Of a stretch of 64,000 bases of DNA, positions 52,663-60,573 are shown piece after piece. Each line of letters starts with the position of its first letter. Position 1 is the stretch's first letter. The notes under the pieces were generated by a model that saw nothing but the letters and a program-made list of their open reading frames with translations, made no database searches and was not told where the DNA came from. The DNA comes from Bacteroidales bacterium (lineage in GTDB: Bacteria > Bacteroidota > Bacteroidia > Bacteroidales > UBA932): positions 1 through 64,000 of the forward strand of contig JAGBAO010000014.1 of assembly GCA_017938925.1 (NCBI GenBank). Reading direction: 5' to 3'. The translations under genes were made by a program, and so were the position numbers.

Positions 52663-53781
52663 ATGAAATACAGAAGACTTATATTGGTGGCAGCAATGAT
52701 CATATCAGGGTTTGCCGCCTGCGAAAAGACACCGGACAACGACGATCAGGGACAGACTCCGGGCAATGGGGATGACAATCAGGAAGTGAGCGTTCCTGCG
52801 ACATTCGCCAAGGGAGCGGACATCAGCTGGGTCACACAGATGGAAGAAGACGGGGTGGAGTTCTATAATGCGACCGGCAAGGAGACAGAGTGCACCGAAC
52901 TGATGAAGGAGCTGGGATTCAACTCGATACGCCTGCGCGTGTGGGTGGATCCGGAAGACGGATGGTGCAACAGCGAGGATGTGCTCGAGAAGGCATTCAG
53001 GGCATATAATCTCGGAATGAGACTGATGATCGACTTCCATTACAGCGACACATGGGCAGATCCTTCAAACCAGACACCGCCTGCAGCGTGGAAGTCATAC
53101 AAGGCCGATGAAATGACCCAGGCCGTAGCCAGACATACGACAGACGTTCTCCAAGCCATGAAGGAAGTCGGCATAGAGGTGGGATGGGTGCAGGTGGGCA
53201 ACGAGATAAACAGCGGCATGCTGCATCCGCTCGGAGACATAACCCAGCCTGCCAATATCCCGAACTTTGTCAAGTTCGTCAATGCCGGATATGACGCAGT
53301 CAAGGCAGTCTATCCGGAAGCCAAGGTCATCCTGCACAGGAGCAACGGACAAGACACCGACAAGTTCGCCTGGTTCCTGAATGTGCTCAAGGTCCAGAAA
53401 GTCAAGTATGACATCATCGGAATGTCACTCTACCCTATCTGGTGGGAAAACGGCTCGAACGGATGGAATGCGGGATGGAAGAGCGTCATCTCGAACTGTC
53501 TGGACAACGTCCGCAATTTCAGCAGCACATACGGCAAGCCGGTGATGATCTGCGAGATAGGAGTGCCGGTGAGCGAGCCGCAGATGTCCAAGGAGGCCGT
53601 GAAGATGATTCTGGACGGCACCCGCGAGATCGAAAGCTGCCACGGAGTGTTCTACTGGGAGCCTCAGACAGACGGAGTGTGGAAACCGTCAAGCTATGCT
53701 GCTCTTGGCTGGAACGCATATGACAAGGGCGCTTTCAAGGACGGAAAGGCGACAGCTGTTCTCGACGCGTTTAAAGAATAA
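52663..53781 (+). CDS. GH53 endo-beta-1,4-galactanase lipoprotein
   Basis: 372 aa from ATG 52663. Lipobox GFAAC (Cys20), a glycine/aspartate-rich linker (DNDDQGQTPGNGDDNQ) and a single GH53 barrel opening 'KGADISWVTQMEEDG'. The acid is E181 in QVGNEINSGML, the nucleophile E298 in MICEIGVP; 'SIRLRVWVDP' is also a family marker. GH53 enzymes cut the galactan side chains of pectin (type I arabinogalactan). There is no SusCD pair nearby, so it works as a stand-alone surface enzyme. It is followed after 14 bases by a subtilisin-like lipoprotein. Confidence 0.92.
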   Translation: MKYRRLILVAAMIISGFAACEKTPDNDDQGQTPGNGDDNQEVSVPATFAKGADISWVTQMEEDGVEFYNATGKETECTELMKELGFNSIRLRVWVDPEDGWCNSEDVLEKAFRAYNLGMRLMIDFHYSDTWADPSNQTPPAAWKSYKADEMTQAVARHTTDVLQAMKEVGIEVGWVQVGNEINSGMLHPLGDITQPANIPNFVKFVNAGYDAVKAVYPEAKVILHRSNGQDTDKFAWFLNVLKVQKVKYDIIGMSLYPIWWENGSNGWNAGWKSVISNCLDNVRNFSSTYGKPVMICEIGVPVSEPQMSKEAVKMILDGTREIESCHGVFYWEPQTDGVWKPSSYAALGWNAYDKGAFKDGKATAVLDAFKE

Positions 53782-53795
53782 ACAAAAAGACATAT

Positions 53796-55892
53796 ATGAA
53801 AAAATCGATTTTTGCATTGCTGGCAGCAGGTGCCGTCTGCATCTCATGCGCCAAGGAACTGCATGAAAACGCTGCTGAGATGACACCTCAGCAGCAGACG
53901 CTCATGACCAAGCTGGTCGGAGGCACTCAGGGAGAACTGATTCCGGGAAGCCTGCTGGTCAGACTTGAAGACGAGGCAGTTTCAGCGGTCGGAAGCAACG
54001 GCTCGGGCGTGTTTGACGGAATCGAGGGCCTGAAGGTATCCCCTGCACTTGCTGTCCAGCCAAAGAATATGGAGGTGGCCAGGAAATATGGTCTCCATCT
54101 GTGGTTTACAGTTGAGTTTGACCCGCAGATCAAGCTGGAAGATATGGCAGAGAGACTGGCAGCAGCACCGCTCGTGAAGTCCCTGCAGTACACCAGATAT
54201 GTCCAGCCTGTAACAGACGGAATGTCTGTCCCGTTCGATATTCCGGCACAGACGAAGTCGGAAGACGCCGTCCCGCCGAAGAACCCAGATGCGTTCGACG
54301 ACCCTTATTATCGCTGGCAGTGGAATCTGGTCAATGACGGAACGCTTACAGAAGACGCTGTCGAGGGTGCAGATGTGGGAGTACGCGACGCATGGAGACT
54401 GACGGGAGGCGACCCGAGCGTGGTGGTCGCTGTGTTTGACTGCGCCGTGAACAGCATGCATGCCGATCTCGCTGATGCATTGTGGCAGAACGAGGCTGAA
54501 ATCAATGGAACTCCCGGGAAGGATGATGACGGCAACGGATATATAGATGACAAGTACGGTTTCAACTTTGTCGGCTGCTTCCGCATCACTGAAGAATTCG
54601 CCAGCGACAGGCTTGACGGCAAGAAGGTCACCGATGCTGTCCAGGGCAATGCACTCAACTGGCATGCAGGAAGCGGACACGGAACACATGTAGCCGGAAT
54701 CATCGGAGCGACAAACAACAACGGCAAGGGCGTGAGTTCGATTGCAGGAGGAACAGGAAACGGTGACGGAGTGCGGTTGATGACATGCCAGATCTTCGAG
54801 GGAAACAAGGCGACAAGCGACGCCCAGAGTGCCGCTGCCTTCATCTATGCTGCGGATAACGGAGCATGCATAGCACAGTGTTCATACGGAACTTCAATGA
54901 CGATCACCCAGGACGACATCTATATCAACGGAAGCGGTGATGACATTGACGACATCAAGGGATCTCCTATGGAAAATGCAGCCCTCAAATACTTCCTGGA
55001 TCCGGAGAACTGTCATCATCCGGCTCTGGAAAGGAACATCGCGATCTTTGCCGCCGGAAATCACAGCAACCCGTATTCAAGCTACCCGGGGGCACTTCCT
55101 TATGTGATTTCAGTGACCTCATTCGGTCTGGATTTCCTTCCTGGAGGCTACACCAACTACGGTCCCGGCTGCAAGATTGCCGCACCTGGCGGAGAAATGA
55201 CCTCCGACAACGACAAGATTAGAGCCGTGCTTTCTACCGGTGTTGCCAACGCCGCTCAGGGATCGCCGGGAGCGATAATGGATGACGGCAGAATCGACAG
55301 TCAGTATGTCTATATGCAGGGAACATCGATGGCCTGTCCTCATGTGTCAGGAGTCGTGGCACTGGGTATTTCATATGCTGCAAAACTCGGAAAGAAACTC
55401 ACCAACGAGCAGCTCACTTCGTATCTCCTTACATCCGTGAACGATATCGACCAGTTCTGCGTCCAGGGCAACAAGTCATATAACGGGAAGACTATTCCTC
55501 TGTCGCAGTACAAGGGCAAGATGGGAACAGGAGCTGTGGATGCATGGAAGTTCCTCATGGCCATCGAGGGGACTCCTTCAGTGATGATCAAGGCCGGGGA
55601 GAAGACATCCATAGACTTGTCCCAGTGCCTCGGAGGCAGTGTCATGAACATGAAATATGAAATCTCCATCGATGAACAGACAAAGGCCTCACTCGGCTTA
55701 ACGGAAGATCCTGTGATCAAGGACGGAATGCTGGAGCTCACTTGCACCAAGATCGGAGCCGGGAAGGTCACTCTGAGTTCGGCTGTCGGAAAGGACACCG
55801 CAATGGAGGACGGAATCGGAGAGATGGCATTTGCACGCGAACTTTCCATTGTTTCACGACCTTATGCCGCCAGCAACGGAGGATGGTTCTAA
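53796..55892 (+). CDS. S8 (subtilisin-like) serine protease lipoprotein
   Basis: 698 aa. Lipobox CISC (Cys18) and an N-terminal propeptide-like region (about 45-140, 'GSLLVRLEDEAVSAVG'...'LAAAPLVKSLQYTR'). The S8 domain has D215 (VVAVFDCAVN; a Cys-Ala replaces the usual T-G after Asp), H295 (SGHGTHVAGIIG), oxyanion N422 (FAAGNHS) and S511 (GTSMACPHVSG). A ~150-residue C-terminal beta domain ends in GGWF. It is probably a surface protease with unknown target. It follows the GH53 gene by 14 bases and precedes a lipocalin-like lipoprotein by 12, so the three form one operon. Confidence 0.9.
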   Translation: MKKSIFALLAAGAVCISCAKELHENAAEMTPQQQTLMTKLVGGTQGELIPGSLLVRLEDEAVSAVGSNGSGVFDGIEGLKVSPALAVQPKNMEVARKYGLHLWFTVEFDPQIKLEDMAERLAAAPLVKSLQYTRYVQPVTDGMSVPFDIPAQTKSEDAVPPKNPDAFDDPYYRWQWNLVNDGTLTEDAVEGADVGVRDAWRLTGGDPSVVVAVFDCAVNSMHADLADALWQNEAEINGTPGKDDDGNGYIDDKYGFNFVGCFRITEEFASDRLDGKKVTDAVQGNALNWHAGSGHGTHVAGIIGATNNNGKGVSSIAGGTGNGDGVRLMTCQIFEGNKATSDAQSAAAFIYAADNGACIAQCSYGTSMTITQDDIYINGSGDDIDDIKGSPMENAALKYFLDPENCHHPALERNIAIFAAGNHSNPYSSYPGALPYVISVTSFGLDFLPGGYTNYGPGCKIAAPGGEMTSDNDKIRAVLSTGVANAAQGSPGAIMDDGRIDSQYVYMQGTSMACPHVSGVVALGISYAAKLGKKLTNEQLTSYLLTSVNDIDQFCVQGNKSYNGKTIPLSQYKGKMGTGAVDAWKFLMAIEGTPSVMIKAGEKTSIDLSQCLGGSVMNMKYEISIDEQTKASLGLTEDPVIKDGMLELTCTKIGAGKVTLSSAVGKDTAMEDGIGEMAFARELSIVSRPYAASNGGWF

Positions 55893-55904
55893 TATAAGAC
55901 GGAT

Positions 55905-56360
55905 ATGAAGAAGATACTATTATATATATGTGCAGCGGCGCTCTGCCTGCTGACATCTTGCGAAAAGGAACTGACCATGGCTGAGAAACTGGTCGGAGAC
56001 TGGCATTGCACATCGACATCCACAGACGCAGAGATATATGTGACATTCAGGGCAGAAAACACCTTCGTCCTCTACCAGCAGATCGGTGAGGGCGCATTCA
56101 GAGTATATAACGGCACATATGTACTTTCTGCCGGCACAGGCGAGGGTGCGGAATATGTCCTGAGCGGGGAATATAACGACGGGACTCCTTGGGGCACCAC
56201 TTATGAATTCAGAAGCGAGGACAAGAACGTCTTCACACTCACGGCGGCTGGAATTACTGAGACATACACCAGAGTGGACGGTGGCATTCCGGAAAAGGTC
56301 ACTGCCAGTTGCGAGACTGTGGTCAAATCTGAGGATGGATACTGGAAGCCTTTCCTTTAA
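55905..56360 (+). CDS. Small lipocalin-like lipoprotein
   Basis: 151 aa. Lipobox LLTSC (Cys19), then 'AEKLVGDWHCTSTSTDAEIY', 'FRAENTFVLYQQ' and 'YVLSGEYNDGTPWGTTYEF'. This series of eight or so beta strands starts with the G-x-W motif of lipocalin-like domains. Such small lipoproteins are common in Bacteroidota and have no known role. It is the last gene of the GH53-protease operon. Its stop overlaps the stop of convergent queH by four bases. Confidence 0.75.
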   Translation: MKKILLYICAAALCLLTSCEKELTMAEKLVGDWHCTSTSTDAEIYVTFRAENTFVLYQQIGEGAFRVYNGTYVLSAGTGEGAEYVLSGEYNDGTPWGTTYEFRSEDKNVFTLTAAGITETYTRVDGGIPEKVTASCETVVKSEDGYWKPFL

Positions 56361-57112
56361 AGACCGGGCTTGGCGTTCATGCTGAACTCGCAACCGCAAT
56401 AGAGCTGGTTGTAGAAACCGTATTCCTTTATGATCTGAAGGCGGCGCTCCTGGAGCCCGCCTTTTTTCCAGTTATGAGGCCACCATGTCACGCCTGGGCT
56501 TTCACTTGGAGAGTTCCTATCCGGGGATTCGGCTGTTTTCCCGGATAGCGCGAGCAAATCTGATGGTTCGTCCGGGAAATTCCCCATTTTTCCGGATGGC
56601 GGCAGATATTTTTCCAAATTGTCCGGGAAATCCCCTATTTCTCCGGATGACAGCATGCTATTTATCTGCTCACAGGCCCACTGACCGGCTTCGTTGATCT
56701 GATCGAGGGACTTCCATCGCGATGAAGCGAGAGTCGAGGTTATGACCCTGATGCCATGGGCGGCAGCATATTCCGCTGTGCGCAGGAGCCTGAGCTTGAA
56801 GCATTTGAGGCAGCGTCCTCCCCTTTCGGGCTCGTTTTCAAGGCCCTTGACGCATTCAAGCCAGTTCTCGTGGTCGTAGTCCGCATCTATGATCTCCAGA
56901 CCGAGGGACTCGGCATAGCGGGTGCACTCGTTCTTGCGGATCTCATATTCCTCGTGAGGGTAGATATTTGGATTGCAGTAATATATGACCGGAGTGACCC
57001 CGTGTTTCATCAGACACTCGATGATGGCACTCGAACATGGGGCACAGCAGGTGTGAAGGAGAACCTTCGTCTCCCCAAGCGGCACCTGAAATATTTCTTT
57101 TTGTTTTGCCAT
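56357..57112 (-). CDS. queH: Epoxyqueuosine reductase QueH with in-frame palindrome-array insertion
   Basis: 251 aa, about 55 residues longer than expected. The core is complete: TCCAPCSSAIIECL (C22, C23, C26), 'YYCNPNIYPHEEYEIRKNE', CLKC (C101, C104), 'STLASSRWKSLDQINEAG' and YCGCEF (C239, C241), the cysteines that hold the iron-sulfur and metal sites. QueH makes queuosine from epoxyqueuosine in tRNA. Residues about 150-206 (SSGEIGDFPD..., PPSGKMGNFPDEP, LSGKTAESPDRN) have no counterpart in the family as I know it. They are encoded by three 51-bp palindrome units (56518-56649). The frame is intact across the insertion and rejoins at GVTWWPHNWKKGGL. The insertion lies in a surface loop before the conserved tryptophan segment; activity is likely but unproven. 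Confidence 0.88.
   Translation of the reverse strand: MAKQKEIFQVPLGETKVLLHTCCAPCSSAIIECLMKHGVTPVIYYCNPNIYPHEEYEIRKNECTRYAESLGLEIIDADYDHENWLECVKGLENEPERGGRCLKCFKLRLLRTAEYAAAHGIRVITSTLASSRWKSLDQINEAGQWACEQINSMLSSGEIGDFPDNLEKYLPPSGKMGNFPDEPSDLLALSGKTAESPDRNSPSESPGVTWWPHNWKKGGLQERRLQIIKEYGFYNQLYCGCEFSMNAKPGL
56518..56649. repeat. 51-bp-period palindrome array inside queH, 3 units
   Basis: Units start at 56518, 56569 and 56620 with a 51-base pitch: TATCCGGGGATT...TTTCCCGGATA, CGTCCGGGAAATTCC...TTCCGGATG and TGTCCGGGAAATCCCC...CTCCGGATG. It is the same family as the arrays around the RAYT gene, but located within a coding sequence. Confidence 0.9.
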
Positions 57113-57119
57113 GGCTCCG

Positions 57120-57146
57120 CAAAGATATGCATTTTTCGTATCTTTG
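57120..57146. promoter_or_regulatory. Back-to-back promoters for queH (-) and nhaC (+)
   Basis: CAAAGATA at 57120-57127 is a minus-strand TATCTTTG; TATCTTTG at 57139-57146 is the plus copy, 11 bases apart. Flanks extend the symmetry to GGCAAAGATA and TATCTTTGCC. The starts lie 8 bases (queH) and 24 bases (nhaC) away. Confidence 0.55.
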
Positions 57147-57169
57147 CCGCTTCATAAAACGAACTGACT

Positions 57170-58522
57170 ATGGGAATAATTCCTGACAGATACATCTCCG
57201 AACTGAGCCGGAGCCTGAAGAAGAGGAAGAAGGCATATGACGAGACCCCGATGAGCGGCTGGCTGGCCCTCAGTCCCCTTTTCGTCTTCCTGTGCCTTTA
57301 TCTTGTATCTTCAATCATAGCAAACGATTTCTACAGGATTCCGATCTCGGCTGCCTTTCTCCTGGCTTCCATCTACGGAATCCTCATCTGCAGAGGAAAA
57401 AGTCTGGAAGAAAGGGTGAGCGTATTCTCCAGGGGGGCCGGCAACAGGAATGTCCTGCTGATGATATGGATATTTGTCCTCGCAGGAGCATTTGCCGCCA
57501 CAGCCAAACAGATCGGAGCCATCGATGCGACAGTCAATCTTGCACTGAGGATACTGCCAGGGAAACTTCTGTACGCCGGCCTGTTCCTGGCCTCGTGCTT
57601 CATATCCATGTCCATCGGCACAAGCGTGGGCACCATTGTAGCCCTTGTTCCTGTTGCAGCGGGAATCGCTCAGGAGATAGGGGCGGGAGAGGCGATGATC
57701 ACTGCCATAATCGTGGGAGGAGCCTTCTTCGGAGACAATCTCTCGTTCATTTCTGACACGACCATTGCGGCGACACGCACACAGGAGTGTTCCATGTCTG
57801 ACAAGTTCAAGGTCAATTTCAGGATTGTGGGTCCGGCCGCCGTGGTGGTCACACTGCTGTATATCTTCCTCGGAAAGAGCGTTTCCGTGGTTCCTGAGGC
57901 CGGTGCTGTGGAGCTTGCGCTGCTGATTCCATATATACTTGTGATAATCCTTGCCATCACTGGTGTGGATGTCTCTGCTGTGCTGGCAATAGGAATTGCT
58001 GTGAATGCAGTGATCGGATTCGCTCAGGGAAGCCTGGACTGGAGCGGGTGGCTTGAAGGCATCGGAAGCGGAATCAGCGGAATGGGAGACCTGATCATAG
58101 TGACGATGCTTGCCGGCGGAATGCTCGAAGTCATCCGCGAGAACGGCGGTCTGGACTTCATCGTAAGAGGCTTGACAAGACATATCAGAGGGAAACGCGG
58201 TGCTGAACTCAGCATAGCAGGGCTCGTATCCCTGGCCAATCTGTGCACGGCGAACAACACGATAGCCATCATCACCACAGGGGAAATCGCCCGCGACATC
58301 ACCCGCCGCTTCGGCCTGGACCCTCGCAAGAGTGCCAGCATCCTGGACACCTTCTCCTGTCTGATCCAGGGTCTCATACCTTACGGTGCCCAGCTGCTGA
58401 TGGCAGCAGGTCTTGCAGGAATCTCATCCATATCCATCATAGGATATCTCTACTACCCGTTCGTGATGGGGGTCTTCGCCCTCGGCGCCATCCTCCTCCG
58501 CCTTCCGCGGAAGTATTCATAG
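57170..58522 (+). CDS. nhaC: NhaC-type Na+/H+ antiporter
   Basis: 450 aa with about 11-12 membrane segments. Family markers are 'SIGTSVGTIVALVPVAAGIA' and 'GGAFFGDNLSFISDTTIAAT', and a second half with 'LCTANNTIAIITTGEIARDI' and 'LIPYGAQLLMAAG'. The two half-sequences repeat the same GD/N-containing broken helices that bind sodium. It exchanges sodium or possibly organic ions for protons at the inner membrane. A cytosolic N-terminus of about 30 basic residues precedes segment 1. It is convergent with the NifX-like gene (7-base gap). Confidence 0.88.
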   Translation: MGIIPDRYISELSRSLKKRKKAYDETPMSGWLALSPLFVFLCLYLVSSIIANDFYRIPISAAFLLASIYGILICRGKSLEERVSVFSRGAGNRNVLLMIWIFVLAGAFAATAKQIGAIDATVNLALRILPGKLLYAGLFLASCFISMSIGTSVGTIVALVPVAAGIAQEIGAGEAMITAIIVGGAFFGDNLSFISDTTIAATRTQECSMSDKFKVNFRIVGPAAVVVTLLYIFLGKSVSVVPEAGAVELALLIPYILVIILAITGVDVSAVLAIGIAVNAVIGFAQGSLDWSGWLEGIGSGISGMGDLIIVTMLAGGMLEVIRENGGLDFIVRGLTRHIRGKRGAELSIAGLVSLANLCTANNTIAIITTGEIARDITRRFGLDPRKSASILDTFSCLIQGLIPYGAQLLMAAGLAGISSISIIGYLYYPFVMGVFALGAILLRLPRKYS

Positions 58523-58529
58523 ACCAGGA

Positions 58530-58877
58530 TCAGTGGCAGTCGTGGTGGTCGCAGGCCTCGCCGTTATCCTTGATGCGGCCGTCCAGATAGGCGGCCACGA
58601 GCTCCTCAACATCGCCGCTGCATCCTCTGATGACCTCGATACGCTGGGCCTCCAGCACATTCTTCGCTCCCTGGCCCATATTGCCGGCCAGCATCACAGC
58701 CACACCCATCTGCCTGAGCACAGGGGCGATTCCGCTCTTGCATCCGCAGCCTTCCGGTGAAGCCATCCTGCTGATGCCGGTCACCTTGCCGTCAATCACA
58801 TCAAATATGGTATAATACGCGCAATGGCCGAAATGATCGTCCACGCGTCCGTCTCTTGTTGGTACTGCTATCTTCAT
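58530..58877 (-). CDS. NifX/NifB-type dinitrogenase iron-molybdenum cofactor-like protein
   Basis: 115 aa. 'MKIAVPTRDGRVDDHFGHCAYYTIFDV' is the classic entry of the NifX/NafY fold (shown in parts). 'GCGCKSG' (C44, C46) gives a possible metal site, followed by 'GVAVMLAGNMGQGAKNVLE', and the tail ACDHHDCH adds four metal ligands. Small proteins of this kind occur in many anaerobes without nitrogenase and probably bind iron-sulfur or other metal clusters. No nif gene is in the window. The promoter is at 58898-58905. Confidence 0.82.
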   Translation of the reverse strand: MKIAVPTRDGRVDDHFGHCAYYTIFDVIDGKVTGISRMASPEGCGCKSGIAPVLRQMGVAVMLAGNMGQGAKNVLEAQRIEVIRGCSGDVEELVAAYLDGRIKDNGEACDHHDCH

Positions 58878-58897
58878 ATCTGTTTAGATTTGGGACA

Positions 58898-58905
58898 CAA
58901 AATTA
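58898..58905 (-). promoter_or_regulatory. Predicted -7 box of the NifX-like gene
   Basis: TAATTTTG on the minus strand, exact TAnnTTTG match, 21 bases upstream of the start at 58877. Confidence 0.45.
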
Positions 58906-59007
58906 ATCAAATTAATGTCCTCCCGAAAGCATCGCACATAGGTTTATCCAACAAAGATCTCGTCCGTGGAACCCTTTTCGAAGACACCCGGATGCCCTGG
59001 ATCGGGA

Positions 59008-59119
59008 GCGACAGGCAGAGTTTGAGGCAAAAAGTTGCCTGTCGGTGCTCAAAACGAGGGTTCTAGGCGCGAAAGCGGAACCGACAGGCGGAATTTCGGG
59101 CGAAAGTCTGCCTGTCGGT
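59008..59119. repeat. Paired ACCGACAGGC-family hairpins, locus 4
   Basis: Hairpins 59008-59046 (GCGACAGGCAG with TTGCCTGTCGGT) and 59080-59119 (ACCGACAGGC with GCCTGTCGGT), separated by about 33 bases. They occupy most of the gap between the NifX-like gene and the LuxR gene; 59120-59186 is purine-rich and otherwise featureless. Confidence 0.8.
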
Positions 59120-59186
59120 CGGAGAGGAGGCTGGAGGAAGGGACAAGGGAGAAGGAAGGGAGGAATGAAGGGAGAAAGGCAGGAGA

Positions 59187-59792
59187 TCAGAGGTCAATGG
59201 AACTGGAGTCGATGAGGTTGTTCAGGAGGGCATAGACCGTCAGGCCGGCGACTGTCTTTATGCCGGTCTTGCGGGTTATGTTCTTGCGGTGGGTGATGAC
59301 CGTATGGATGGACAGGTTGCAAGCGTCTGCTATCTCCTTGTTCAGCATGCCCTTGGCCACACAGACCAGGATCTCCTTCTCTCGTGCCGAGAGGTCATAT
59401 TCCTCCGTCTCGGGATTGTCCTGTCTGGAGTCGAGAGACTCCCTCAACTTTCTGACAATCAGCACCGGATCGTCATTCAGACCGATCAGGGCATCATACT
59501 GCTTCTTCTGCTCGTCATCCATCGGGATGGTCTGCAATCCGACCACTGCGGCATCGGAATACTCGGATATGTGGCTGCGCACGGACGAGCGCGACACGAA
59601 ATCGAACACCACCGGATCCAGCACGATCACATCGGCATCTATATTCCTCAGGCGCATCTGCGAGGCGTGTGACAAGTCTGTAAGGATGCCCTCCACCCTG
59701 AACTCTCCCAGTTCAGAGAGCACCGCCTCAATTCCCCTTGCCACAATCTTGGAAGGGACGATCAGCAGGACTTTCTTTGCATGTGTCTTCAT
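59187..59792 (-). CDS. LuxR/NarL-type response regulator
   Basis: 201 aa. The N-terminal receiver-like domain (about 5-115) has D59 in 'DADVIVLDPVVF' as the possible phosphoacceptor, but lacks the usual acidic pair after 'VLLIV', so phosphorylation is doubtful. The C-terminal LuxR helix-turn-helix (about 133-195) is clear: 'LSAREKEILVCVAKGMLNKEIA' in parts, then 'LSIHTVITHRKNITRKTGIK'. It lies 18 bases after the hemerythrin-like gene in the same direction. This LuxR plus HHE pairing recurs in Bacteroidetes and suggests a stress or oxygen/NO response. No partner kinase is adjacent. Confidence 0.87.
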   Translation of the reverse strand: MKTHAKKVLLIVPSKIVARGIEAVLSELGEFRVEGILTDLSHASQMRLRNIDADVIVLDPVVFDFVSRSSVRSHISEYSDAAVVGLQTIPMDDEQKKQYDALIGLNDDPVLIVRKLRESLDSRQDNPETEEYDLSAREKEILVCVAKGMLNKEIADACNLSIHTVITHRKNITRKTGIKTVAGLTVYALLNNLIDSSSIDL

Positions 59793-59810
59793 AAGCCTCT
59801 ACCTGTCTGA

Positions 59811-60503
59811 TTATTCACCCTCGATCCTGTTGACTATCGGGATCAGCACCCCGTCTTCCAGAACCGTATGCTTTGCAAGGTCCTCCTCCAGACGGAAGAT
59901 CCTGTACAGAACCTCATTGCGGAGCACCGTGTCGCAGGTGTCCGGAAGATATTTCATGACTATGTTCTTCAGGTCGCTCAACGCCTCGTCGATATCGCTG
60001 TGATTCTCCTCGAACTGCTCGATCGTATATCCCTCGTGAGTCTTCCCCGCTACCAGAGCCCTGACATAAGGGAACACGACGTTTTCCTCATAGGAGAAGT
60101 GGTTGGCCACATGGGTCTTGTAGTCCGTGAAGAACCTTGCTACAATCTTCTTCTGCATCTGGTCGCACGAGGCCACCATGGCAGTTATGTTCTTTTCAAG
60201 GGAATTGAACTCCTTGTCCATATAGAAGGAATGGGAGTTCTGCAGGTAGTCCACTATTGTGAGCGGATCCGCCTCAGCAAGCATCTCGGAAGAAGGGATA
60301 TAGTCTTCGTAGGTATATATGCAGCATATCAGCAGGAAGGACCGCACGTCTATTCCCTGCCTATGGCACACCTCATTGATCGTATTCTCACCGAATCCCA
60401 GACCTATTCCGAACCGCGAAAGCACATTCAGCAGCTTCCAGTTCATCTCTATCAGATCCGCAAGCTTCATCGACTCTGAAAAAACTATCCTGTCGTTTCC
60501 CAT
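59811..60503 (-). CDS. Hemerythrin/HHE-domain protein (RIC/ScdA-like without the cysteine start)
   Basis: 230 aa, cytoplasmic. The first ~70 residues resemble the ScdA N-domain ('LADLIEMNWKLLNVLSRFGI'...'GFGENTINEVCHRQGID'). The HHE domain holds candidate di-iron ligands H90, H132, H136, E139-E140, H168 and H215 in 'KTHVANHFSYEENVVFPY', 'ENHSDIDE' and 'KHTVLEDGVLIP'. Such proteins repair iron-sulfur clusters or sense NO and O2. It precedes the LuxR gene and is divergent in role from, but next to, FeoAB, consistent with iron and redox care. Confidence 0.85.
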   Translation of the reverse strand: MGNDRIVFSESMKLADLIEMNWKLLNVLSRFGIGLGFGENTINEVCHRQGIDVRSFLLICCIYTYEDYIPSSEMLAEADPLTIVDYLQNSHSFYMDKEFNSLEKNITAMVASCDQMQKKIVARFFTDYKTHVANHFSYEENVVFPYVRALVAGKTHEGYTIEQFEENHSDIDEALSDLKNIVMKYLPDTCDTVLRNEVLYRIFRLEEDLAKHTVLEDGVLIPIVNRIEGE

Positions 60504-60526
60504 AATAATGATTACAAATTATTTGT

Positions 60527-60534
60527 CAAATATA
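60527..60534 (-). promoter_or_regulatory. Predicted -7 box of the hemerythrin-LuxR operon
   Basis: TATATTTG on the minus strand, exact TAnnTTTG match, 24 bases upstream of the start at 60503. Confidence 0.45.
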
Positions 60535-60573
60535 GCGATTTTGCGAAAAGAAGAGATGCTCCGTCACGGAAAA

